From Deltaproteobacteria bacterium (GTDB lineage: Bacteria > Desulfobacterota > Syntrophobacteria > BM002): a stretch of DNA of 8,782 bases. Below are positions 1 to 7,014 of the stretch, in pieces (positions within the stretch are counted from its first letter, which is position 1; each line of letters begins with the position of its first letter). Location of the stretch: assembly GCA_017861095.1 (NCBI GenBank), contig JAGFXI010000276.1, positions 1 to 8,782 on the forward strand, written 5' to 3'. Below the pieces are notes generated by a model, which saw nothing but the letters and a program-made list of their open reading frames with translations, searched no databases and was not told where the DNA came from. A program made the translations under genes and the position numbers.

Positions 1-1521
1 TCGGAACGACAGTATCGCGAGCTCGTTGAAAACGCCCACGAGGGGATCTGGGTGATCGATGAGAACGGCGTGATCACCTTTGCCAATCAGCGTCTCGCGG
101 CCATAATGGGCCAGGATACCCTCCTCGGTCACAATATCAGTGAATTGGTTGCTCCGGATAAGAAGAAGGTCCTTATTCGCCTGCTTCTCCATAACATGCA
201 GGGCGCAGTAGCGCAGGAGGAGCTGCAGTTGGCGGGGATGGACGGGGAACGCCTCTCTGCCATTGTGAGCAGCGTTCCGATCATGGACGGCGAGCGTTAC
301 AAGGGCAGCTTCGCCATGGTAACCGACATCACTGACAAGAAACGAATGGAGGCCCAGCTCCTCCACCGCCAGAAGATGGAGAGCATCGGTACCATGGCCG
401 GCGGCATTGCCCACGACTTCAACAACATCCTCACCGGCATCCTCGGCTACGCCAGCTTGCTCAAGTATCGTCTTGGCGAACAGGGGGATCTGCAGCGTTT
501 CGTGCAGATCATCGAGACCTCGAGCCTGCGGGCTGCGGACCTGATCCGACAACTTCTCGCCTTTAGCCGAGGAACCCAGCCCGAGGGCTACCAGTTCGTC
601 TCACCCAACCGAATCATCCGGGAGACGAGCAAGCTCCTCGAGAGTTCGCTAGGTAAGAATGTGGAGCTGGAGATGGATCTCAGTCCTTCCCTACCGTTCA
701 TTGAAGCCAATGCCACTCAGGTACAGCAGGCGATCCTCAATCTCTGCCTGAACGCGCGGGATGCCATGCCTGGCGGCGGCAAGATAAACATCAGCACCGG
801 GGTCGTAGATATGGACCGAGAGGGGGCTCACCTCTACCGCGATCTCGGAGCCGAGCCGGGTCAATACGCGCGCATAAGCGTGAAGGATACCGGCGTCGGT
901 ATCCCGAAAGAGCACGTTGACAAAATCTTCGATCCCTTTTTTACGACCAAGGAGGTCGGGAAGGGATCAGGGCTGGGCCTGGCCATGGTCTACGGCATCG
1001 TCAAGAACTCAAACGGGTATATTCACGTGGAGAGTCAGGAGGGAAGAGGCAGCGTCTTTGATCTTCTTTTCCCGGTGGTAAGCGGCGACCAGAACCATCA
1101 ACCCATGGATCAATTGGCTCTCGGTCTCGGCGGCAAGGAAACCATTCTCCTCGTGGATGATGAAGAGATGGTCAGGGACCTCGGCAACGAGATCCTCCAC
1201 AAGTACGGCTACCATGTGATCTCTGCCTCCGATGGCGAAGAGGCGCTCGCTATCTGGGGCGATAAGAGACGGGAGATCGCTCTGGTGATCCTCGACCTGG
1301 TCATGCCGAATCTCGGAGGCCCGGCGACGCTCGCTCGCATGCGAGAGCTGGACCCAGCCGTGAAGGTTTTGATCTGCAGCGGCTATCGCTCGAAGGATGA
1401 CGAACTAAATGCGCTAAAGATCGCAGACGTCCCGTTAATTCTCAAACCTTTCAGACCGGACGAATTGGCAACCCAAGTTCGCAAGGCTCTGGACGGGAGG
1501 CCTGCGATCACGCATCACTGA
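1..1521 (+). CDS. Hybrid sensor histidine kinase (PAS-HisKA-HATPase-REC), 5'-partial
   Basis: The reading frame is open from base 1, so the gene begins upstream; 506 residues are visible (numbered here from base 1). The order is a PAS sensor domain (about 5-105), then HisKA with the H-box AHDFNNILTGI and phospho-accepting His138. HATPase_c follows, with N-box Asn251, G1 motif DTGVGIP from Asp296, DPFFTTK from 311 and G2 motif GSGLGLA from about 322. A C-terminal receiver (about 380-500) carries the acidic pair Asp386/Asp387, phospho-acceptor Asp432 in LVILDLVMP, Ser460 and Lys482 in the KPF motif. All catalytic residues are present. By family knowledge it autophosphorylates on His and passes phosphate to its own receiver or a partner. 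The HDFNN H-box is typical of NtrB-like and related hybrid kinases. No output domain follows the receiver, so a separate regulator or phosphotransfer protein is expected. The signal and partner are unknown. The GTG at 52 lies inside the PAS domain and is not the start. Confidence 0.95.
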   Translation, partial: SERQYRELVENAHEGIWVIDENGVITFANQRLAAIMGQDTLLGHNISELVAPDKKKVLIRLLLHNMQGAVAQEELQLAGMDGERLSAIVSSVPIMDGERYKGSFAMVTDITDKKRMEAQLLHRQKMESIGTMAGGIAHDFNNILTGILGYASLLKYRLGEQGDLQRFVQIIETSSLRAADLIRQLLAFSRGTQPEGYQFVSPNRIIRETSKLLESSLGKNVELEMDLSPSLPFIEANATQVQQAILNLCLNARDAMPGGGKINISTGVVDMDREGAHLYRDLGAEPGQYARISVKDTGVGIPKEHVDKIFDPFFTTKEVGKGSGLGLAMVYGIVKNSNGYIHVESQEGRGSVFDLLFPVVSGDQNHQPMDQLALGLGGKETILLVDDEEMVRDLGNEILHKYGYHVISASDGEEALAIWGDKRREIALVILDLVMPNLGGPATLARMRELDPAVKVLICSGYRSKDDELNALKIADVPLILKPFRPDELATQVRKALDGRPAITHH

Positions 1522-1598
1522 CAAGAATTCGGCGTTAGTCGTCACTTTGGGTTCGCTGCCAGTACTTTTATTTGTTGTGGTGGAGAAGGGAGCTGCAA

Positions 1599-1606
1599 GA
1601 GGGAGG
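1599..1606 (+). promoter_or_regulatory. Ribosome binding site deciding the acyltransferase start
   Basis: A strong Shine-Dalgarno sequence, GAGGGAGG, ends four bases before the ATG at 1611. The frame is also open to a TTG at 1572 and has a GTG at 1650, but neither has a comparable site at usable distance. This supports 1611 as the start. Confidence 0.6.
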
Positions 1607-1610
1607 CACC

Positions 1611-2624
1611 ATGGAGGGGTGGGGTAGGCGTTTTGTTGGGTGTGGGGGGGTGAGTCGCTTTTTCCAATGGCGCCCTAACACGTTTCTCGTTCGCTGGCTG
1701 CCCTTCTTCCTGTCTCGAGCATACCTCGGGCTGTTCGGGAGGATCTATTACATCATCGAGCGGCAGGAAGGAGACGCGATTCGCGAAAACCTCTACGCCG
1801 CGGCACGAAAGGTACCCTTTGTCGCTCCGCTGGATGAGGTGGTCCACTCCACTTTCCTGGGTATCTACACTCACTACTTTGAGAAGCTTGTCACCGCCTA
1901 CGCTCCCGTTGAGAAGGTCTACCGCTTTGTCGAGCAGCGAACTACCCTGCAGGACGAACGACTTCTGCAAGAAGCCCTGGCTCTCGGCCGAGGTGTCATT
2001 CTCGTAAGCGCCCACGTCGGGGGCATTGAATTTCTGCCGGTACTGATGGCTTTGAAGGGATATCCGGTCGCGATGGTGGTGCGTTTCAAGACGAGTCGAC
2101 TGAAACAAACCCTGGTGCCCAGAGCCGAGGCCCTCAATATCCGCTTGATCGACGCCGGTAACGGCGACGGAGTCTTGTTCATGGCGCTGGACTCGCTGAG
2201 AGAAAACCGCATCCTCATTACCGCATGCGACGAGTTCAAGGCGTGGAGGCCCGCGCCGAAACGATGGGCGGAGTTCCTCGGGTGCTCCTGCCCCATGGAT
2301 CGGACTCTGGACATACTGCACCGACGATACCGGTCGCCGGTGCTGATGGGGCTGAATCGCCGTATGGAGGGCGGTCGCTACCAGTTGAAATTCAACGATC
2401 TCACCGCGCCAGAACCGAGTCTGGGGAGCGGGGATATCCAGCAACGCGCCCTACAGATTCTTGAACAGTACGTTTGCGACGCTCCGGAGCAGTGGTATCA
2501 ATGGAAGAACATCCGTACCGTGCTAGGAACGGGTATCTGCGAAGAAGACAGGCCAGTCCTTGGATCTGAGGCAACTCGACCTCCAGCGGTTGCAGATTCC
2601 GCCCTTCATGCTCAGCAGGCATGA
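1611..2624 (+). CDS. LpxL/HtrB-type lipid A (lauroyl/myristoyl) acyltransferase family protein
   Basis: This is a 337-residue protein of the LpxL/HtrB/LpxM acyltransferase family (Pfam Lip_A_acyltrans type). Members transfer an acyl chain from acyl-ACP to a lipid A precursor or another lipid acceptor at the inner face of the inner membrane. A hydrophobic stretch near residues 25-45 (around RWLPFF and YLGLFGRIYYI) is the likely membrane anchor. The catalytic H(X4)D/E motif is visible as HVGGIE, His135 and Glu140, preceded by the usual beta-strand GVILVSA. The C-terminal APEQWYQWKNIR matches the PEQW(Y/F)W element of the family. Length is normal or slightly long. The ATG at 1611 is chosen for its strong Shine-Dalgarno; the first 13 or so residues are Gly-rich and encoded by unusual G runs, so GTG 1650 remains an alternative start. 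The gene stands 89 bp after the kinase and 198 bp before the radical SAM gene, so co-transcription is uncertain. The exact acceptor lipid cannot be told from sequence. Confidence 0.85.
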   Translation: MEGWGRRFVGCGGVSRFFQWRPNTFLVRWLPFFLSRAYLGLFGRIYYIIERQEGDAIRENLYAAARKVPFVAPLDEVVHSTFLGIYTHYFEKLVTAYAPVEKVYRFVEQRTTLQDERLLQEALALGRGVILVSAHVGGIEFLPVLMALKGYPVAMVVRFKTSRLKQTLVPRAEALNIRLIDAGNGDGVLFMALDSLRENRILITACDEFKAWRPAPKRWAEFLGCSCPMDRTLDILHRRYRSPVLMGLNRRMEGGRYQLKFNDLTAPEPSLGSGDIQQRALQILEQYVCDAPEQWYQWKNIRTVLGTGICEEDRPVLGSEATRPPAVADSALHAQQA

Positions 2625-2815
2625 CCTGGCCATCTGTACCTTGGTGAGAATCCGGTAGGGGCTGCTGCTATCGCGTCCGGAACCCACCTCTGTTAGGTCT
2701 GGCAACATGAAATGGACCGTCCTTGATCTGGCCTCCAGGCATTTATCCTCGGGCTAGCTGCAGCGGTCCTCTGATCCTGCTGGTTCCCTAAAGCAATTTC
2801 CGTTTCCGACGGGGT

Positions 2816-2821
2816 AGGAGG
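2816..2821 (+). promoter_or_regulatory. Shine-Dalgarno of the radical SAM gene at unusually short spacing
   Basis: A perfect AGGAGG lies only one base before the ATG at 2823, much closer than the usual 5-9 bases. The protein start MPRLLLINP matches the normal beginning of B12-binding radical SAM proteins, so the start codon itself looks right. The GGGG at 2811-2814, eight bases upstream, could serve instead. Confidence 0.4.
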
Positions 2822-2822
2822 C

Positions 2823-4052
2823 ATGCCGCGTTTACTGCTAATTAACCCGTCCAGCACCCACAGGGCTTTGGGAAACGTCCGGGCAACCGCTTGGCCTCCT
2901 CTGAATCTCCCTTATTTGGCGGCAGTGACTCCGCCTCATTACCGGATAGAGGTCCTCGATGAGAATATTGAGCCTTTCCAATACAGGGAGGCCGACATCG
3001 TGGGCATTACCGCGTATACGGCTTCGGTCAATCGCGCCTACCAGCTCTCCGAAATCTATCGAAAGCAGGGCGTTCCTACCGTCATTGGCGGCATCCATGC
3101 CTCCATGATGCCGGATGAGGCGCGACACTTTTGCGACGCAGTTGTCAGCGGAGAAGCCGAGACCATCTGGCCCAAGGTTCTTGAGGATTTCGAAGCCGGT
3201 CGCTTGCAGAAACAGTACACAGGCTCTTGGGCAAGCCTAGAGACCCTCCCACTGCCCCGCCGGGATATACTCCGAAATCCCTACTATCTATGGGGCAGTA
3301 TTCAGACCTCCCGTGGGTGCCCCATGGATTGCACGTTCTGTTCTGTTACCGCTTTCAACGGCCGCCGCTTTCGTAGACGTCCAGTGGACGCGGTCATTGA
3401 GGAATTAGAGCAAGTACCGCAGAAAAGGGTGCTGATAGTCGACGATAATATTATCGGGTATGGAACACAGGACCTGGAATGGACACGAGCTTTTTTTGCT
3501 CGAATCCTGGAGAAAGGTATTAAAAAACTTTTCTTTGCGCAGTCCACCATTCTATTTGGTGAAGACCGTGAGCTCGTACGGCTTGCTTCCAGGGCGGGAT
3601 TGAAGATTGTTTTTATAGGAATGGAGTCCGTGAATCCGAACGCTCTCCAGTCCTACCATAAGACCGTCAATCTGGAGCGGCTGCACAAGAATCGATACAA
3701 TGAACTGATCGCAGGAATCCGCCAAGAAGGAATCGCTGTTCTCGGCGCCTTTGTGGTGGGGAGCGATGAGGATGATCGTTCGACCTTCCAATCCACTTTA
3801 GAATTCATACAATCCGCGCACATTGATATTCTTCAGATCACTAAACTTACACCCTTACCCGGCACCAAATTATGGAATCGTCTCCAGGAGGAAGGGAGAA
3901 TCCTGAATCACGACTTTCCCAAAGCCTGGGACGACTACCGCCTCACGAGGTTGGTCTTCACGCCGGCTAGGGAGTCTGAACATTTCCAGTTGTACAATCG
4001 ACCTGGTTTGGAGAAGAAATTCAGGACTCCTGCGATACAGAGCGTTGCTTAA
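2823..4052 (+). CDS. B12-binding-domain radical SAM protein (BchE/HpnP-like superfamily), short C-terminus
   Basis: This 409-residue protein has an N-terminal cobalamin-binding Rossmann-like domain (about 1-135), with LLLINP at the start, VLDENIE, ADIVGITAYTAS and GGIHASMMPDEA, the usual GG-H element. A radical SAM barrel follows (about 155-370). Its [4Fe-4S]-ligating motif is CPMDCTFC, with Cys166, Cys170 and Cys173. Other landmarks are VDDNIIGYG, IGMESVN and LTPLPGTKLW. The region from about 290 on matches the start of the DUF4070-type tail, but the protein stops soon after LVFTPA; relatives I know of usually run to about 450-500 residues. Family members use methylcobalamin and SAM for methylations or ring rearrangements (BchE, hopanoid methylases); the substrate here is not identifiable. 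The classic DxHxxG cobalamin lower-ligand motif is not seen, as is common in this superfamily. Codon use is more A+T-rich than in neighbouring genes (bases 3421-3480 are 26/60 G+C), hinting at separate origin. The downstream neighbour is convergent holA, 61 bp away. Confidence 0.85.
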   Translation: MPRLLLINPSSTHRALGNVRATAWPPLNLPYLAAVTPPHYRIEVLDENIEPFQYREADIVGITAYTASVNRAYQLSEIYRKQGVPTVIGGIHASMMPDEARHFCDAVVSGEAETIWPKVLEDFEAGRLQKQYTGSWASLETLPLPRRDILRNPYYLWGSIQTSRGCPMDCTFCSVTAFNGRRFRRRPVDAVIEELEQVPQKRVLIVDDNIIGYGTQDLEWTRAFFARILEKGIKKLFFAQSTILFGEDRELVRLASRAGLKIVFIGMESVNPNALQSYHKTVNLERLHKNRYNELIAGIRQEGIAVLGAFVVGSDEDDRSTFQSTLEFIQSAHIDILQITKLTPLPGTKLWNRLQEEGRILNHDFPKAWDDYRLTRLVFTPARESEHFQLYNRPGLEKKFRTPAIQSVA

Positions 4053-4113
4053 TCAGCCCGTTGACAAACCTTTCCCGATTCAAGCCCTCGTCAGAACTTC
4101 GTACGTTCGTGCC

Positions 4114-5514
4114 CTATCGCTGCGTCTCGCCATCGGTGTAATGCCTCCGACAGAGTCGGATAATCAGGCTCTCGAGAACCGTGCGGGGAGATACGCCCGT
4201 GCTTTTCAGAGCGAGCTCTGCGGCGAAGAGCTGCTGGAGCGAACGGTTCAGCTCTTCCATCGAGGTGGCAGCGGCTCGGACCATGGTCTTGTGGAGGGCG
4301 AAGGGATGCATGCTCTTGAGGGTGGATCCGGCCTCGAGGACTGCCTTGAGCCGGGGATGTACTGTCTTCTGGAACGTCCCATACGGTATCCTGGGATCGA
4401 GTCGACCCTGCAGGTGGGTGTCAATGAGATCGCGAGCCGACACGAGACGCCGGATCTCATTGGTTAGAGCGGCCAATATCTGCAGGCCGTGGTAGCCTTG
4501 ATCCAGCAGACGAGAGAGGTGGGCCAGGGCTCCTGCACAGTCTCCCGAGGTCACGGCGCCAGTGAGCTCGTAGACGGCCTCATCCCGAACGTGCTGACTC
4601 ACGGTCGCCACGTGCTCGCGATGGATTGTTGCTACAGGCCCGACGAAGGAGATGAGCTGCTGGAGCTGGTTGCTCAATGCCCAGAGGTTGGAGCCTACCC
4701 GCTCCATGAGGAGGGCGAGGGCATCGGGCTCGATAGTCTTCCCGGCAGGGGTGAGAGTCTCACGGATGATCCCTCTGATGAGGGCATCTTGCCGGGACCG
4801 GGCCTCTTTCCCCGTTCCGGTGGCAAGAGTAAAGTCGATGGCCACCCCCTTCTCCTCGATGAGGCGGTAGAGGCTTCGGCGCTTATCCACTGCGTCGGCG
4901 GTAATCACCAGGGAGTGGTTGGGGGGAAAACCGCGACGTAACGCCGCCTCGAGGAGAGCCGCCTCGTCTCGCCGCTCCGGCAGCGCCATCCCCTTTGACA
5001 TGGCATGGGCAACGACGGTGTCTACCCACGCGGTGTCAGGGTCATCGCGATCCACGCCGAAGGTTTGCTGCCAGAGATGAGTCGAGATTTCCCGCCAGGC
5101 TCCTCCGGCCACATCATCGAGGGACCAGCCGGCATAGGCGAGCGCCTCGAGAAGGGAGCGGGCGGCCACGTCCAGGGCTCCCGCTTCGTAGGCCGCCCTG
5201 GCTCGGGCAAAAAGACCGGGCAGGTCGGTCCGGGAGGACAAGATCCGGGAGGAGAGGACAACCGCCACCTTGCATCCGGAAAAGAGGGAGAAGGTATTCA
5301 GGCTGTCGACAATGGCGCGGAAATCGGCCTGAGCGCCGTCGACCAGCTGGAGGTTCGTACTCCGTCGGGCTTCGGGGATGAGGCGCGCTGTGAGCTCGGT
5401 GAGCGCCGAGCTGACGAGATAGCTGTCGCCGAAGAGGAGGTAGACGGGGACGAGTCTCCCCGACTCTATCTGGGTGAGAACCTCGCTGAAGTCCTCTCTC
5501 GTAATCACCGACAT
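4114..5514 (-). CDS. holA: DNA polymerase III delta subunit, enlarged
   Basis: HolA is the clamp-loader subunit that opens the beta sliding clamp within the DnaX complex in the cytoplasm. The N-terminal domain starts with VPVYLLFGDSYLV (about 22-34), the usual degenerate P-loop-like region of delta. FSLF (75-78) before KVAVVL corresponds to the Leu-Phe clamp-wedge residues (MSLF in E. coli delta). Later NHSLVITADAVDKRRSLYRLI, a domain II helix with ALALLMERVGSNLWALSNQLQQLI, and a domain III stretch VYELTGAVTSGDCAGALAHL all fit the family. The protein has 466 residues against about 340 usually. The excess is mainly one stretch, about residues 95-195, Ala- and charge-rich and apparently helical, placed between the wedge strand and LVITADAVDK. 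The frame is continuous, so this is not a frameshift artefact. The ATG at 5514 has only a weak AGGAT-like Shine-Dalgarno. A TAG stop in a possible upstream remnant ORF ends three bases before it, suggesting former translational coupling. Confidence 0.9.
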   Translation of the reverse strand: MSVITREDFSEVLTQIESGRLVPVYLLFGDSYLVSSALTELTARLIPEARRSTNLQLVDGAQADFRAIVDSLNTFSLFSGCKVAVVLSSRILSSRTDLPGLFARARAAYEAGALDVAARSLLEALAYAGWSLDDVAGGAWREISTHLWQQTFGVDRDDPDTAWVDTVVAHAMSKGMALPERRDEAALLEAALRRGFPPNHSLVITADAVDKRRSLYRLIEEKGVAIDFTLATGTGKEARSRQDALIRGIIRETLTPAGKTIEPDALALLMERVGSNLWALSNQLQQLISFVGPVATIHREHVATVSQHVRDEAVYELTGAVTSGDCAGALAHLSRLLDQGYHGLQILAALTNEIRRLVSARDLIDTHLQGRLDPRIPYGTFQKTVHPRLKAVLEAGSTLKSMHPFALHKTMVRAAATSMEELNRSLQQLFAAELALKSTGVSPRTVLESLIIRLCRRHYTDGETQR

Positions 5515-5567
5515 AGGCTATCCTGTCTCAGGGATCCCAGGGAGGAGGGCAACGTTCACTGATTCGA

Positions 5568-5605
5568 CGGCAAGGCCTTCCCGTACCATAGGGAAGGCCT
5601 TGCCG
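5568..5605. repeat. Perfect 15-bp inverted repeat with 8-nt loop in the divergent intergenic region
   Basis: The arms CGGCAAGGCCTTCCC (5568-5582) and GGGAAGGCCTTGCCG (5591-5605) are perfectly complementary around the loop GTACCATA. The first nine bases of the left arm, CGGCAAGGC, recur directly at 5604-5612. No T-run follows on either strand, so it is not a canonical intrinsic terminator. It lies 54-91 bases upstream of the holA start on the minus strand and about 175 bases upstream of the methyltransferase start. It could be an mRNA leader hairpin, an operator for a dimeric regulator, or a small repetitive extragenic palindrome. Confidence 0.75.
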
Positions 5606-5780
5606 GCAAGGCGAAAGTTTGCCGATGCCCTTTCAGTCACGAGACCCTTGGGGGGAAGACGACTCTGCGGGGTGGTTTGGGGCAGCGAAGTCTGCACCGC
5701 CGGAGGCGAGCACGTCCACGAAGGCGGATAGTCGCGGCATTGGCAGTGGAGAGTGAGGCCGGGGCTTTCGGGCGGGATTG

Positions 5781-6379
5781 ATGGCGAAGCACGAGCGTAG
5801 TCACCTCTATGACGGGTGGATTTATCACCGCGTGGTGGATCCGGCCTTGGCCCCGGCGAGGCGGCTCGTGCGAGACCAGGTGCGGCGGGGGAGCGCACTG
5901 ATCGACATGGGCTGTGGCACGGGAGCGCTCGGTGCTCAGGGCTTGTCGGGGTGGAACGCTCCGGACGGATGTGGGACTACGGTCGGAGGCGAGCCGAGGC
6001 TCTCGGCCTTAAGCAGATCCAGTTCGTCCAGGGAGATGCGACCCAACTCGACACCTTTCGCGATGACTCCTTCGATTATGCCTCGGCCACAATGGTCTTT
6101 CACGAGCTGGAGAGGGAGAAAAGACTCCCACTTCTCAAGGAAATGAGGCGGTTGGCTCCCACCCTCATTATCGTGGACTACCGGGTGCCCTTTCCGACCG
6201 GCTTCTCGGGGCTATTCATTCGCCTTATCGAAGGGCTGGCGGGCAGGGACCACTATCGCAACTTCCGGAGCTTCGTCGAGCTAGGCGGTCTCGCGCCTCT
6301 CCTGATGAAACAGGGTCTTTCCGTCGAGGAGGAGCTTCCTCTCCATGGCAGCTCGCTGCACCTGCTGCGTGTGGGATAA
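5781..6379 (+). pseudogene. Class I SAM-dependent methyltransferase, frameshifted
   Basis: Two overlapping frames together encode one Rossmann-fold methyltransferase. Frame one starts at ATG 5781 behind GGGCGGGA and reads MAKHERSHLYDGWIYHRVVD up to the SAM-binding motif I, LIDMGCGTGAL (about 5898-5930). It then loses similarity. The second frame (codons at position 2 modulo 3) picks up at about 5942 with LVGVERSGRMWDYGRRRAEALGL, the normal motif II region. It continues through QFVQGDATQL, DDSFDYASATMVFHEL and a complete C-terminus ending at the TAA at 6379. In relatives about 7-8 further residues separate GTGAL from VVGVE, so a deletion of 3n+1 bases (for example 22 or 25) near 5930-5944 best explains both the gap and the frame change. 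If real, the enzyme is inactive because the SAM pocket is split; a sequencing or assembly error is the alternative. The substrate is unknown. It is divergent from holA and convergent with the SGNH hydrolase, 13 bp apart. Confidence 0.8.
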
Positions 6380-6392
6380 ACCTTGAGGCGAG

Positions 6393-7004
6393 TCAGAGGT
6401 AGGGGCGGATCGCCTCGTGGAATCGCTCGGCCATGAGGGCATAGCCGGCAGTGTTGGGATGGATGGGATCGCTCATCAGATCGGGGCGCCCGAGGATGCC
6501 CTGGAAGATGTTAGGGATGAGCACGGCGCCCGTCGCCCTCGCCACTTCCCGATAGCCTTCACGATAGCCCCGATCCCGGAGGGGGACTTCGATGCCGCCA
6601 ACGACGACGAGAGCTCCTGCGGCCTGGATCCGGGTTATGATGGTCTGCAGGTTTCGGGAAAAGACCTCCCGATCCACACCATGGGTGAGGTCATTTCCCC
6701 CTATGGTGATGAGAACGATCCGGGGCGACCGGGCGAGAACATCCTGTTCCAGGCGGGCGAGGGCGCCTGCGGTGGTGTCTCCCGGCAAGCCGGCGTTGAT
6801 CACCGGCCGGCCGATCATCCGGGCGAGCTGGCTCGGATAGTCCATCCCGATGGCGGCGCCGGTTCCGGCGGTGAGGCTGTCCCCGAAACAGATGATGGTA
6901 TCCCCTTGGGGCCTTGTATTCCTCACCTTGGGACCGGAGGCGAGATACCGGTACGCAAGGAGGGCGACGAGGACCATGCCCACAACGATAGCGACCCTTT
7001 TCAT
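6393..7004 (-). CDS. SGNH/GDSL-family hydrolase, membrane-anchored (TesA/arylesterase-like)
   Basis: This 203-residue protein has a basic start MKRVA followed by a single hydrophobic segment (about 4-22) that would act as a signal anchor, or as a signal peptide with no clear cleavage site or lipobox. The catalytic domain is therefore predicted to face the periplasm. All four SGNH blocks are present: block I FGDSLTAG with nucleophile Ser43, block II NAGLPGDTT with Gly72/Gly75, block III GGND with oxyanion residue Asn104, and block V DPIHPN with Asp179 and His182 completing the triad. Relatives such as TesA and arylesterases cleave acyl esters or thioesters; the true substrate is unknown. The frame is open further upstream to 7115, but that extension lies across a repeat element. 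The ATG at 7004 has GGGAGA six bases upstream (7011-7016 on the minus strand) and yields a normal secreted N-terminus, so it is chosen. The gene starts 10 bp from the boundary of the 7015-7213 element, which may have displaced its native promoter. Confidence 0.9.
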   Translation of the reverse strand: MKRVAIVVGMVLVALLAYRYLASGPKVRNTRPQGDTIICFGDSLTAGTGAAIGMDYPSQLARMIGRPVINAGLPGDTTAGALARLEQDVLARSPRIVLITIGGNDLTHGVDREVFSRNLQTIITRIQAAGALVVVGGIEVPLRDRGYREGYREVARATGAVLIPNIFQGILGRPDLMSDPIHPNTAGYALMAERFHEAIRPYL

Positions 7005-7014
7005 GGTCTTCTCC

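Noticed and set aside
52..54. GTG as the start codon of the histidine kinase
   Set aside because: The frame is open to base 1 and the preceding residues (RQYRELVENAHEGIW) are the normal beginning of a PAS domain, so the gene starts upstream of the window.
1542..2444. 300-codon minus-strand open frame opposite the acyltransferase
   Set aside because: Its translation is low-complexity, rich in His, Gln and Pro, has no recognisable motif, and mirrors a well-supported gene on the other strand.
2723..2749. TTGATC and TATCCT as a promoter for the radical SAM gene
   Set aside because: The spacer is only 15 bases and both hexamers deviate from consensus. The 198-bp gap before the gene otherwise shows nothing clear.
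5005..5562. 185-codon plus-strand open frame opposite holA
   Set aside because: Gly/Glu/Arg-rich antisense translation with no motif; holA on the other strand explains the region.
6385..6416. GAGGCGA/TCGCCTC 7-bp stem between the convergent methyltransferase and SGNH genes as a bidirectional terminator
   Set aside because: The loop is 18 nt, the stem overlaps the end of the SGNH coding region and no T-run follows on either strand; too weak to annotate.
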